Shown here: positions 1 through 11,480 of the stretch, piece by piece | Numbering within the stretch: the first letter of the stretch is position 1 | How the letters are laid out: each line of letters starts with the position of its first letter | Origin: Heliocidaris tuberculata | Taxonomy: Eukaryota; Echinodermata; Echinoidea; Camarodonta; Echinometridae | Direction: 5' to 3' | Assembly: GCA_025618425.1 (NCBI GenBank) | Contig: CM046849.1 | Span: 28,949,821-29,013,820, forward strand | DNA: 64,000 nucleotides | Notes under the pieces: model-generated | The model's input: only the letters and a program-made list of their open reading frames with translations | Database searches by the model: none | What the model was told of the DNA's origin: nothing | Translations under genes and position numbers: made by a program

Positions 1-1070
1 CTTAAATTATGTTGTGTTTTATTGACTTTTGCGCTGATGGCTATACTGAAGACCACGCCCAGTGAGCATCCAACTTCTTATATTTACGACAACTAAGGTT
101 AGGTCCGGATCATTCATGCATGTCATTTTGCTCGGCTCTTTGATTAGAGAGTTTCGTTATTATGATTTCATTCATATGATATAACATGTTCTGAAAACAA
201 CTTCTGTTTTGTTGGCAAAACAATTTTACTTTCTCGTGAGAGGGGTATCAATTTTCAGTATAATATAACTGGAAATCAGTTAATTGTTTAAAATCTCTTT
301 TCATGTAAAATGGATGAAACACGGTTTAAAATTCAACTCCATAAATTATGCGGCCTTTATCTGTGATCTATTCACCTTATTCTTATATGAAGATCAATGT
401 CACAGGGCATTGCCGTATTCACTTGCTCATCATTAAGACCACATGCAGAGACAATTATACCCCCAACTATCACGAAAGCAGCAGATGTGCATGGTATACT
501 GCCAGGGAGTTATCACAGAGTGCTGTGAAATACCTGGGGTGAGCAACAGCAGGAATGTCACCTAAATGTTGGCATAGTTGACTCGATATGCATCAGAAAT
601 TGCCACGGCGTACAGGAAATGCTTATTTGTCCTAATAATGTGAATTGTTCTAATATTGCTGTAATGAAAGTGACGCTACCATCCAATACTATTTCTTTGA
701 ATGCGAATTCGATTACTTCGACACAATAATTTTAGTTATATACGCATACTGCTGTATCCACTATTTTTTTAAAGACTATTATAATTCGTATTACTCTTTG
801 GAGCCTATAAATCACAAGCGTAGCTTTCTCCTTAGGCTCCTCAATATTTCACTTTTATACTAACCCTGTCTTTTAAATTAATACTGCATGCAAACGTATA
901 GATATGAGGTACTCACCTTCTGTTATTTTCTCTGACAATAAATTTCATGTTTATTTGTACCATTTTTCGTGTTTGTACTATTAATATTTTTTGTACAATT
1001 TATACCGCAAAAGCAGTGTATATGTGAAATATAAAACAACAAACTGAAACTGAAACTTATCTACGCACCT
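1..1070. other. AT-rich stretch without recognised gene
   Basis: I see no exon with flanking splice signals, no recognisable protein and no clear repeat here. The longest reading frame (64 codons, 348-542) has no recognisable motif and is the length expected by chance. Confidence 0.5.
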
Positions 1071-1071
1071 C

Positions 1072-2227
1072 GCATAGCACCGCCCCTGGTGTTCCACTGG
1101 TTCGTAAATATAGGGGTGCACTGACGCAACACATTGACTGGGGGTGCATTGACACCACATAGCAGCGATTTCGGAATATCAGTTGGTGCACCTGGTCCCA
1201 CCATATTCCATGCATCTAGCATAACACCGCCTCTAGGGTTCCACTCATCTGGGTGGTGAAGACGATCTTAGCGGTGCGTTTACACGACAAGTAGCGATTG
1301 CGAAATATCATTTGGCGCGCGTGGTCACGTCAAACCCTCATGCATCACTCGTCGTTGCTATCGATGGTTGATCAGTAGAAAGGAGCATATCAACGCACTC
1401 CCGTCACACTCTTCATGTCATCACCTGGTGCTAGAAACATGTTAATCACCATATGAGAAAGTAAATACAGGCATGGCAAGTCAGCGATCGTGACGGTGGG
1501 ACGTCTGCCACATGACTTTGTACATGATGTTTTTAGCCACCACGGATGGAAGGGTGTCAGGAATGTTATTAAGCACAGCATGCTATGGTTGATGTACAGC
1601 GTTGAGCGACAAAATGCATTCCTCACTCATTCAAATGGTCCTCATTTGCGCGATGTTTCCAGAGGTACTCCGTGCACTGACGCAACACATTGACTGGGGG
1701 TGCATTGACACCACATAGCAGCGATTTCGGAATATCAGTTGGTGCACCTGGTCCCACCATATTCCATGCATCTAGCATAACACCGCCTCTAGGGTTCCAC
1801 TCATCTGGGTGGTGAAGACGATCTTAGCGGTGCGTTTACACGACAAGTAGCGATTGCGAAATATCATTTGGCGCGCGTGGTCACGTCAAACCCTCATGCA
1901 TCACTCGTCGTTGCTATCGGTGGTTGATCAGTAGAAAGGAGCATATCAACGCACTCCCGTCACACTCTTCATGTCATCACCTGGTGCTAGAAACATGTTA
2001 ATCACCATATGAGAAAGTAAATACAGGCATGGCAAGTCAGCGATCGTGACGGTGGGACGTCTGCCACATGACTTTGTACATGATGTTTTTAGCCACCACG
2101 GATGGAAGGGTGTCAGGAATGTTATTAAGCACAGCATGCTATGGTTGGTGTACAGCGTTGAGCGACAAAATGCATTCCTCACTCATTCAAATGGTCCTCA
2201 TTTGCGCGATGTTTCCAGAGGTACTCC
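1072..2227. repeat. Two-copy tandem repeat, 556-bp unit
   Basis: The segment from 1116 to 1671 is repeated from 1672 to 2227 at a constant offset of 556 bases. Only a few substitutions are visible, for example near 1380/1936 and 1591/2147, so the duplication is recent. Each unit also contains an older internal duplication: a phrase like 'accgcc..tggtgttccact' and one like 'tagcgattgcgaaatatcat' each appear twice in diverged form, one instance lying just before the first unit at 1072-1115. Short frames of about 68 and 78 codons are conserved between the units only because the DNA is nearly identical. Confidence 0.9.
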
Positions 2228-2284
2228 ACAATCAATATCAAACACTGCATGAAGATTAGCTCAATACTTTGGAATTAACATCCC

Positions 2285-2860
2285 ACACCAGTGGGAGTAC
2301 CGTCGTATATTGGTGAATGCTCCTGACTTTCATACTAGAGATCCCGGTTCGATCCGTGCACGGTGTTTACATCCTTGGACAGCGTGTTTTGCCCGCATTA
2401 TTTTGCCCCTCTCGATCCTGGGGGTGTTTCATAAAGCTGTTCGTAAAGTTACGCATGACTTTACGAACGACTTGAATATGAAGTGCCAGATAGGATGCCC
2501 AAAGTTTTTCCTGATGTTTTAACAAAGTGTGACTGTATTTCCAATAACCTCAATTAAATAATTGCAAAAAATATACTTTGCATTGGAAATATTTGTCATA
2601 ATAAGAATGTTAATCTACATCTGCACAGTTCAACTTTAGTTGATGCAGTTAAAAATGATTGAGCATCCCATTTGGCTTGTCATATTTAAGCCATTCGTAA
2701 AGTCATGCGTAACTTCACGAACAGCTTTATAAAACACCCCCAGGTTACGTATACCACCCTGGCAATTCCGGGGTAATAATAATTGCAGGGCCCGCAGGAA
2801 GAGCGGTATAAATACTGATGTGGCTACCCTGGGTAGACTAGACCATATTCATTATCTCTT
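2285..2860 (+). mobile_element. tRNA-derived SINE split by a MITE
   Basis: A pol III B-box-like sequence (GGTTCGATCC, near 2347) follows an A-box-like region, as in a tRNA head. The body matches the SINE at 42225-42420: 'tacatccttggacag', 'cctctcgat' and 'gcagggcccgcagg' occur in the same order. The body is interrupted by the foldback element at 2418-2744 and resumes at about 2745, ending near 'ggctaccctgggtaga'. Confidence 0.65.
2418..2744. mobile_element. Foldback MITE (GTTTCATAAAG type)
   Basis: Long imperfect inverted arms are visible. The left end reads GGGGGTGTTTCATAAAGCTG and the right end is its approximate reverse complement, with inner arm segments around 'ttcgtaaagt' and 'actttacgaa'. 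There is no coding capacity. The element interrupts a SINE and is bordered by CCTGG on the left and CCAGG on the right, while related SINEs at 22580 and 42290 carry a single CCWGG at the same place. Confidence 0.75.
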
Positions 2861-3377
2861 ATTTACATGCGGAAGAAGAAGGAAGGAACGAAATCAATGG
2901 TTACTCCCTCTCAAGAAGTATGTGTCAATATGAAGAATCTAATTTTTTTTAAATATAGAACTGATATAGAAATTCAATTATGTAAAAACACTTGACTTTA
3001 TCCAGTAGCATACGTGACAAATCGTACTGCATGTAGATGTGTGTATTCAACTTCTCGGCACCCCCGCCTCCATCAAAATCATCTTTGCAGGAGAAATCCA
3101 TCTTGCATGCAAAAGTAGTTGTTATGTGTAGCAAGCCTCAATCAGGCATGAGGGTAATAAGGATATTACATCCATCATGTCCATTAAGTAAGTTTGTAAA
3201 TGTCTGTGTCCCATAGCAGATGGCGTTTAAAGAGAAAGGAACTTAATCGACGTTGAAGGGAATAATGATTATTTTCGCTTGATCGTTTGACATTTTTAAA
3301 CTCTACTTTATCAACTTACCAGATGAAATGAATCTTTGATTTGATTTGTCTTGTATTGAATATGACGCTGGACTTCA

Positions 3378-3598
3378 CATCATCAGGAGCTTCGCGAGAG
3401 GGGGTGTGGGGATGTACAAACCGCCTCCCCCCCCCCCCTTTTTTTTTCTGTTGGCATGAATTGCATAATGATACCAAAATTGTAAACATGTATTGGCCAA
3501 TTCGGAAATCTGACCACCAGCTTTTTTCCTTGTCGGAAAATTGGGTCCGCCGCGCCCCCCCCCCCCCCCATTAAAAATGATCTGGCTACGCCCGTGAC
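3378..3598. repeat. Poly-C-containing dispersed repeat
   Basis: Two poly-C runs (about 3427-3440 and 3555-3570) are framed by 'gagcttcgcgagaggggg' on the left and 'tctggctacgcccgtgac' on the right. The layout resembles the copies at 14169-14389, 39215-39420 and 49018-49186. No coding function is visible. Confidence 0.5.
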
Positions 3599-4090
3599 CG
3601 TCATGATGATGGAGAGCAAAAGGATGGAAAATACGCGCAGAACATTTGAATGCGTTAGATAACTGATGTTTAATCAGTCAAGATATACAACTCGTATAAT
3701 GTTCCCTATAATTGGTCTAATTACTTACATTAAGGAATGGCGCTGAGTAGCATACCATAAGCCTGACACCTTGTAAGAAACAATTAAAACATTGGGGAAA
3801 CTAGAGTCAGGAACATTACCAACGTTTAGTGTTTAAGTACACATTAACTATCGCATTAGAGAGGTATTTAACCATTTTTAACTACTATTTTGGCAACATA
3901 TCATAGGCTCTCTTATCGGGCTAAAATCAGTCAGCCAATGTTATATGACCACGCTCATCGTATAAGAGTACGATGTAATATAAATTGACAGAGAGAGAGA
4001 TAGAGAGATAGAGAGAATAATAAGTACACATGTAATAACCCTGAATAAGAAACTGAATATGCACATGCATATATGTCAGTTGCAGTGTGA
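3599..4090. other. No gene recognised; short GA tract
   Basis: AT-rich sequence with one short (GA)n tract at about 3989-4018. I see nothing else to annotate. Confidence 0.45.
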
Positions 4091-4382
4091 CCAGAGCCAA
4101 AAATTAAATTATGCTAAAAAGCATCCAGAATTATGCTAAATAATGCGTTTTCAAGCTTCTTTTTACTCCAAAACTCTCCGAAAAGCAACCCCCCCCCCCA
4201 AAAAAAAAAAAAGGAATAGGCCTTTTTCGGTTGTCTTTTTATTCCAAAAAGAGGCTAAGATTCTCTTTTTAAAAGTCTGTTCTCTAAAATTATGCCATAC
4301 TGTGTAAAATTATCCTAGGCATAATTCTAGATGCTAAAGTGATCAAAATTATGCCAAAAGCATAATTATGCCACAACTCTGG
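4091..4382. mobile_element. MITE-like element rich in AATTATGC words
   Basis: The stretch begins CCAGAG and ends CTCTGG. The word ATTATGC, or its reverse complement GCATAAT, recurs many times near both ends, giving imperfect terminal inverted repeats. The interior holds a poly-C/poly-A run at 4190-4212 and no coding frame. Confidence 0.45.
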
Positions 4383-4598
4383 CAACTATTGTCCGTTGTT
4401 TCGATCTAACCGTCATGACCATAGTAACATTCGGGTTACTCTGAAAGGCCGATGACGGAGGTAAAAGAATAGTTGTTTTTTTTTTTGGAGATTTTGAAAA
4501 ACGTTATAATTATATCAAAGAACATACTATTGTAAGATATTGAACAAAAAGCCACACCGATATGGACATTGCGGAAATGTGTGGTCAACCAGACCTGG

Positions 4599-4739
4599 GC
4601 CCTGTTTCATAAAATTTGTTATCAATAACAATTTACGATAATTGATATAGGCTACTGAAATCCTTGCATCTGATTGGCTGAGAGAAAATCTGTCATAGAA
4701 ATGTTGCAGTTGTTATTGATAACAATTTTGTTATGGGGA
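4599..4739 (+). mobile_element. Foldback MITE with CCAAT-containing core
   Basis: The arms 'ttgttatcaataacaa' and 'ttgttattgataacaa' pair across a core that contains CTTGCATCTGATTGGCTGAG. The same core occurs at 13654-13931, 41517-41661 (inverted), 34006-34158 (inverted) and 44775-44835. The element is bordered by CCTGG at 4594-4598 and again at 4740-4744, consistent with a 5-bp target duplication. Confidence 0.75.
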
Positions 4740-4744
4740 CCTGG

Positions 4745-5927
4745 TCCAAATCGGCCCAAGAAACAAAAACAAATCTAGTTTACTTGTCCGGATTTGTTTA
4801 AAAGGGATTCTGGAGTATTTAAAAAGTGCAAAATGGGCTCACACATCCATGACTTAAAATATGGTTGCAGCACATTTTGTAATAGTTGTTAAACGTAGCA
4901 CTATTGTTAGAAGTCAATTCTACACATGGCTGATAATCAGGAATCAAATTGTAAAGAGCGGCAAGAAATAAATTTGTACGTACAAATAACCCACGTCCGT
5001 GCAAATGAATAGCAAAAAAAAAAAAGGATGAAAGAGAGAGGGGATAGAGAGAGAAGGAAAGAGACAGGAGGAGAGAAAATAGATGTATCGTGACTAGGAG
5101 ACGACATAACTTATTCAGTACTCAGTCTTCCTAACCCTCCTATTTAGTTTACCCAGTAGCCCCCCTCCCCCCCCCCCCCCTCCCCTCCCCCGACAGGACT
5201 GGGTCTACGCAAGGCCCCTGCTCCTCAGCTCCAAACTACACCAAAGACGGACGCAATACACATGGTAGAATAATAAGAGCACTTCTTTTTCTTTTGTCGA
5301 GCTATCGATTCTCTACGGTCAAATTAGTGACATTTGTGTTATTACTTCGCATATAAGTAATAGTCTATACTGTCGGAAACTGGGACACCAGAATAATCAA
5401 CTTATTAAAGACGTCTGAACCCCTTAATCAAGGATTTTCTCCTGGTGCAATGTACGAAATGTAAAACGAGCCAGACAGAGATAAATGAAGATTACGGGAT
5501 AAGGAAAAAACGCATGTTTATCGCTCTCGAACACGTAAATTCAAAACAGAGTTCATGCCATCCGGCTTGAATGTATTCATTCAAGCTAGGTGGAGTTCTT
5601 TCACCATGAAACATAAGAAATGAAGAATGCTTTTTCTTGAAGTTCAATTGCTCACGAATATACATATCGCTATTTTTCTTCTTCTTCTTCCTCCTCCTCT
5701 TACCTTCCAGACAACTACAGTAGAAAGAGGGGCATGGAACTCTGCATCATCATTATAAGAGTTTATTTTTGAGAAATAAATTCCTTAGTATTAGTTTTCT
5801 TAGTTGCATAAATTTTGCTACCATTATGTTTTAGATGGAATGCGCTACATATGATTTTGGTGCTCGACAGTTGCACCGGGTTTTATTTCGGGCTTTTATG
5901 AAGTAAAGGTAAAGGTTGCCATTGTGT
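4745..5927. other. No gene recognised; GA and poly-C tracts
   Basis: Contains a purine tract at about 5023-5087, a poly-C tract at about 5160-5190 and a short CTT/CCT run near 5680-5700. I see no exon with convincing splice context. Confidence 0.45.
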
Positions 5928-6016
5928 TTTAGGTTAGGTAATGGGTAAAGGTTAGGGTATAGGCAAAGTGTTTGGTCCAGGGTTGAAATTTAGAATTCGA
6001 AACGATTGTCGCCGGA
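5928..6016 (+). repeat. Dispersed repeat: GGTTAGG-like head, GTCGCCGGAGC tail
   Basis: A degenerate series of GGTTAGG or GGTAAAGG words is followed by 'attgtcgccggagcat'. The same order (degenerate GGTTAGGG-like head, then the TCGCCGGAGC tail) appears at 49555-49715, and a tail alone at about 50747. Family unknown. Confidence 0.5.
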
Positions 6017-6598
6017 GCATGTGTCAAGCAACTATTTTTTTTCTTCAATGTGAGATGGTATACCTTTAAATTTCCAAGGTTACTTTTAATCGGTACAACT
6101 TCAAGGGCCACAATATGTTGTAGTCATCAAATCCTTTCATGATGACATTGAACAGAACTATAAGAACTCTTGAGACTCTCGAGCGGCCCCTTTGCCAAGG
6201 TTCATCAACATGGTAATTACATGCTTCATACCTGTTCATTTCCCAAGTATTATGAGATGTATTTAATGTCTAAGCCGCACCCGCCGATCCCGAGGGAAAT
6301 CTAGGAATCCATAAGACAGAAGAGACAATGTAATCTTTATAATGGGAATGCCCTAGCTCTTCTTACACCCGCATGTTTTTGAAAATACAAAAGCGCTGCT
6401 TGATTAATCTATTTATACTCGATTGTAGAGGATAGAAAGAATGAAAAATAAGAAATCCAGACACATAATGGGTACCAATCATTTAGAAATACATGTATAA
6501 TGTGTGTACAGCTAGAATGGATAAAACTACCCTTAAAAATAGTACCTTATACATCTTATGGGTTAACATTTAAGGAGTAAGGACAAAATAAAGGTTAA
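6017..6598. other. No gene recognised
   Basis: AT-rich sequence. I see no repeat copy, hairpin or exon-like segment that I can support. Confidence 0.4.
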
Positions 6599-6832
6599 AG
6601 GGTACCAATCACCAAAAAATATTTGCAGCCCAAGTCGAATTTGGGTTCCGTGAGCGCCATACATTGCGCGTGCGCATGTGGATGCGTCGACACGTCAACT
6701 CATAGGTCGCCTTTTAAATGTTGCTGTATATCTTTATAGTAGCAATATTTGAAGTTCATATTTTAAAATTAGTATAGCGACATGGAACCCCTTACATAGA
6801 GAGCAAAATATTTTTTGTGTGGATTGGTCCCC
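6599..6832. mobile_element. MITE with GGGTACCAATC terminal inverted repeats
   Basis: The left end reads 'gggtaccaatcaccaaaaaa' and the right end 'ttttgtgtggattggtcccc', imperfect reverse complements over about 25 bases. The inner part (about 6725-6815, including 'gacatggaacc' and 'gagcaaaata') recurs at 48858-48955, which shows that this is a dispersed element. No coding frame. Confidence 0.6.
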
Positions 6833-6927
6833 ATTTTAAAGAAAACGGACATGACGGAAGTAATATCAGGTGATTTAGATATAGATGTAATAGAAGTAGT
6901 AGTTGTAGAAGGTATAAAGTAGCATAC

Positions 6928-7262
<335 letters not shown>

Positions 7263-7829
7263 GTGGTAGTATCATATTAGTAGCAGCAGCCGGATTCACA
7301 GTAGTTACCGAATTATTATGTCAGATAAAGACAAATCATTTCTAGATCTAAGAAAGATGTGAACGTGGTAATGCTTACATCACAAAATTCAAACTTCAAT
7401 ATAATATGATACCTCTCAAGGAATTCACATGTTCTAGTTTTATCTCCCTTATTAGCATCGTGGTTATTATCACAATCATCATTTGGTAATGGCTGTATTT
7501 CTCGGCATGCATCTTAACCTTTTTTGTCCCCCTACTGTAAATTATCTACGTTTTTATCCAGTCCATAAAATTCGATTAATCAAATGTCGAAGAAGTTTCA
7601 AGCTTGCATTAATTTCCATCAGAAAACATAAATCTGTCATCATTCATCATGCTATAGAGACCTTTTCCTAAGTTCACAGCTCTTATGATAATAGGGTAAT
7701 AAAATCTAGGTAAATGCCAAAACACCACCAAAGAAAGACTTGCTACATTTTAATGAAAGTGATGCAAAGCGCAGGTATTTTACAGGTTGTGTACATAATA
7801 TAGTTTCCATACACGAGTGGCATTTTAGA
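7263..7829. other. No gene recognised
   Basis: Ordinary AT-rich sequence. The short frames show no recognisable motif or splice context. Confidence 0.4.
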
Positions 7830-8072
7830 GAGTGGATAAAGGAGAGGAGGGTGGGAGAGAGGGATATCGAGGGGAGAGATGATGGAGAGACGGAGAGATG
7901 AAAGAGAGAGAGGAAGAGGTTGGTGGACAGAGAGGAAGAAAGGGATACAATGAAATATATTGAGGGGAGAGACGATGGAGAGAGATGGAGAGAGAGAGAG
8001 AGCGAGGTAGAGAGAGGTGGAAAGAGAGGAAGAAGGATAGACAAATAGAGAAAGAGAGAGAGGAGAGGAAAT
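7830..8072. repeat. GA-rich purine tract
   Basis: Purine-rich on the plus strand with many GAGAGAG and GGAGAGA blocks. The overlapping minus-strand Ser/Leu-rich frames follow from this composition and are not genes. Confidence 0.9.
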
Positions 8073-8184
8073 CGTAATGATGATTACATTGCATTCATGT
8101 TTCATGCTATGCGCAATTTTTTACGAGAAAATGTTCTTGTTGAAATTCATATACAGAAGTCTAGATTGACACGTTTGATACACC

Positions 8185-8451
8185 ATGAAAACACCAGCAA
8201 TGGATTTTAACAAATACGATTTAGAAACGTCATACATGAATGTAAACGTATATCAGGACGACAACCTCCGGCCGGAAGAGCATCCCGGGTTAAGAACCCA
8301 GAGGAACTACTCCCAATGGACAATTACATTTATAAGTGAAAGGTTATCAGGTTACAGCAATTACAAGGGATTTTGCTATGTCGGGCATGTGGGCTGGCAG
8401 CTCAAAATGCCAGGCGGAAAAGTGAACGAAAGCAGGTTTGTGCGCCGAGGG
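8185..8451 (+). CDS. Weak candidate exon, 89 codons
   Basis: An ATG at 8185 opens a frame of mixed composition, unlike the low-complexity frames around it. It reaches a donor-like GTAAGG at 8452 exactly at a codon boundary; without splicing it stops at 8460. The translation has no motif I recognise. There is no visible partner exon, so this may be chance or part of a gene whose other exons lie elsewhere. Function unknown. Confidence 0.15.
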
Positions 8452-9268
8452 GTAAGGTAGTTAAAAGTTTTCCTCCCACTCACATTCCCACTTGGCTGCA
8501 GAGAGTGGTTTGCCCTCCTGCTGATGATAGCTGATTTTCTTTTGATTTTCTTTTGATTTCTTTTTCCTTTGTAGATGAAGAGAATATAAGCTATATACTA
8601 GCATCAAAAACAGAGTGTGGGCAGTTAAAGATGTAAGAAATAACAACTGATAAACTTCTTTCAAGTAAAAGTCGGGCTACAATGAGAGGATCATAGAAAA
8701 TATCAAGCAACTGCCTTATGATGAAATTAAATCCTCCTTTTTCAAGTCCTTGACTGCAAAAGCATAGCCGTGAGTAAAATCCCGTAAGTAAAATCCCATT
8801 ATATTACGACCAGGCAAGTAAGATTATTGCTTAACTTGCGGGAGCAATTCACTGTTTCAAGGAAACAAGGTGTTGCTTCTCTTTACAAGCAATTGCTTCA
8901 TTGGAATATCTGGCATGCCTGAAGGTGCAAGTAGGTGCATGTTTGAAACCAGGACAGTCCACGATCCCTTAGGGGAACGTATAACTATCATTATGAAAAT
9001 GTGACTTAAATTTTTCCTCAAAAAAAGGTTAGCAAATTCTTTTCTGCCTACTTGGATTCGCCTACGCGTCAAGGATTTACGACAATTGTAATGAATCTAC
9101 GAACCCCGCATCTGGGCAAACGTCCTGCAGTTTAATGTTTAGCCCTGATTATGCTAGTTATCCTCTTAACAGTATATTCCACCACAAAAACCAAGGGATT
9201 TCAAATGGAAGACCTTGCTCTGAATCCCACGCGACTTTTTTTTTTCCCTTTACAATCATTTCATCCAG

Positions 9269-9393
9269 GTTTGCATCCCCAGGAACACAAATGGCGCGAA
9301 GCTAGGAGTTGGAAGGATGCAATTCTCGTTCACGAGAAACTCTATCCGCATCATCTGCGATCATTGTCACTACTGGGATTTAATTCAAGGATG
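9269..9393 (+). CDS. Candidate isolated internal exon, 125 bp
   Basis: A strong acceptor (T-rich tract, then TTTCATCCAG ending at 9268) and a good donor (ATG|GTGAGT at 9394) bracket a 125-bp segment of balanced composition. In the open frame it reads LHPQEHKWREARSWKDA and continues with IL, VHEKLYPHHLR and SLSLLGFNSRM. The charged and aromatic pattern looks protein-like, but I do not recognise the family and see no neighbouring exon. It could belong to a gene with long introns or be a decayed duplicate. Confidence 0.25.
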
Positions 9394-10582
9394 GTGAGTT
9401 ATCCGGTGATTTCATCAACGTTTTCAACATCCATCATCAAGTTACATTTCTACTTTGTTTCAGCGTCGACTCAGGATCAATTGAAAGAAAGTAATCGAGG
9501 TAATAGGTAAACCTCAGAGATTGTCCTTTACTTGTGAGATTCCACATGTGCCAGAATTTCATGTTATTCAGTTCTGAATAGAAGTACAAGTGTATATAAT
9601 ACTCTGTTATAATTAAACAGAAACTTATTTCAAACACCTTGTGGGCCCTTACCATTAAATGCAATAACTATACAATAACTGCCATACTTCAGAGGGATGG
9701 GAAACGATTTATCTCCGAATGAAATCTGGAAAATACCATGAGTCATAAATCTATCTATTACCCGTTTAAATTGGAGAGGCATGAAAAGTGATATCAATAG
9801 TGATATCAATAGTACAATAAACAATAAATAAATAATAAATTACATTTTTATATCGCTTAATACCAAAGTTCATAAACGTTTTACACAGTGAGTTTATTCT
9901 AAAGACACATAAGTACTTAAACTAAAATGATAAAACATAGCCTAAAACAAAGTAATTTAAGTGGAAAAATAAATGAAATTGAAAAATTTACATTATCAAA
10001 TTTTAAAAATTACTAAGTATAGCCTAATACAAAGAATATAATGCAAAACATTATGAAGTATAGAAAGTTCACAATAAACAATTACACCAGTAGAATGAAG
10101 CTTAGATTTAAGACTACAGTTTAAGACTGGAGAGTTACAAAGGGGAAGTGAATAAATTAAATAAGATATTAAAACTTCCCTTTGGCTGATTTCTTGAAAG
10201 TCCTTGGCATCATGTTCATCTTGGCCAACCTTAATGGAACATAATATATGCTAAATAAAGTTTTAAACTTTGGAGAGGACAAGAGGAGAACATCTCATTC
10301 CTTATCCTAAGTTGGGAAGTAATTTGAACCTCTTTAAAGGTCTGGTCAGACTTGACCCATAATAACGACGACGAGATATTTCATTAAAGGTCTACCCTAC
10401 ACCTGACCTACCATGCACGTTCATACTCACACATACACACAACCTTGTCATGCTTGTAGGGTGTGCCTTTAACATGTCTTATCGAAAATCTGACTAGCCC
10501 TTAAGCAAATAAAAGTGACATTCTCACGACCCGTTTATTAACTTTGTCGGAAAAACTGAAGATCCGAAGACCTTCCTATTTT
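9394..10582. other. AT-rich, repeat-tail-like; no gene
   Basis: Includes AATAAATA-rich sequence from about 9815 and the phrase 'atatcgcttaataccaaagt', which resembles the 3' part of dispersed elements in this genome. No exon recognised. Confidence 0.4.
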
Positions 10583-10586
10583 TTAA

Positions 10587-11187
10587 AGGTGGGTTTTCAC
10601 GGGGCACACGAATGATTCGCGAAGGATGTGAATGTCGAAATTCCAGCATTCGTATTTTAGGCTTCAAAAGTTCGCCAAACATGCGCAGTGGTTCGGAAGC
10701 GTCGTCAATTGTTCGCGAGAGTTCGGAGGGATTTTTAAAAAGTATGACATTTCTTGCGAACGTTTCTAGCATATCGGGTAGTGATTTGTTCGTGATTTGC
10801 TCTGGAAAATGTCTGCAAAGCTTCATCATATCCGCATGACATACTCACGACGTGCGTGATGTTCGCAAAATCTTCGTGAAACCCCAAACAGATTCCGACA
10901 GTTTGGAGAATGTCTCGCGCATGTCTCGCGAAAGCAGCGAAGTTCGCCCGATCATTTCTCATGTTGTTCGCATTTTAGTCGCGTGTTCCTCGTGTATGTG
11001 GACTGGCCATAGTTCGACAACGCTACACACGACATTCGCACATACGTTGTGAGAATAAGGCACAATGGTTTACGGCTCCATTGTCGCGACACATTCGGAG
11101 AAAAACTTTTCCGAATGTTGGACTTTGCCATTTTTTCGACATTCGCATTCTTCGCGAATCGTTCGCGTGCCCCGTGAAAACCCACCT
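10587..11187. mobile_element. 601-bp MITE flanked by TTAA
   Basis: The left terminus AGGTGGGTTTTCACGGGGCA is mirrored by GTGCCCCGTGAAAACCCACC at the right, with further pairing of 'gattcgcgaag' against 'ttcgcgaatcg' inside. TTAA stands at 10583-10586 and 11188-11191, consistent with a TTAA target duplication. The interior is crowded with TTCG/CGAA words and has no transposase. The termini are not the canonical piggyBac CCCT, so I do not assign a superfamily. Confidence 0.8.
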
Positions 11188-11368
11188 TTAAGGATTAAAT
11201 TCTTGTAAAATGCAGCCGTCATTCATACATATTTCATCTGGACGTGACTGGTTATATGCGAGGGAGAACATTATATTTTGTATGTTCCAAACAGAGGGTT
11301 TATATCTGAATAATTCAAAATGCGAGAAGGAAACACCGGTTTGGTCTGAAAGCCAGAAAATCCGCTCC

Positions 11369-11445
11369 CGTTCTTTCTCTCTGTGTCTGTCTGTCTCTCT
11401 CTCTCTCTCTTTCTCCCCCTCTCTCTATTTCTATCTCTCTCACCA

Positions 11446-11477
<32 letters not shown>
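11369..11477. repeat. CT-rich microsatellite
   Basis: TCTC dinucleotide blocks with a TCTG sub-block. The frames over it are composition artefacts. Confidence 0.93.

Positions 11478-11480
<3 letters not shown>

Noticed and set aside
1490..2259. Repeated 67-68-codon frames and 78-codon antisense frames as a duplicated small gene
   Set aside because: Conservation is explained by the recent DNA duplication, both strands are open, and no start context, splice signals or motif supports coding.
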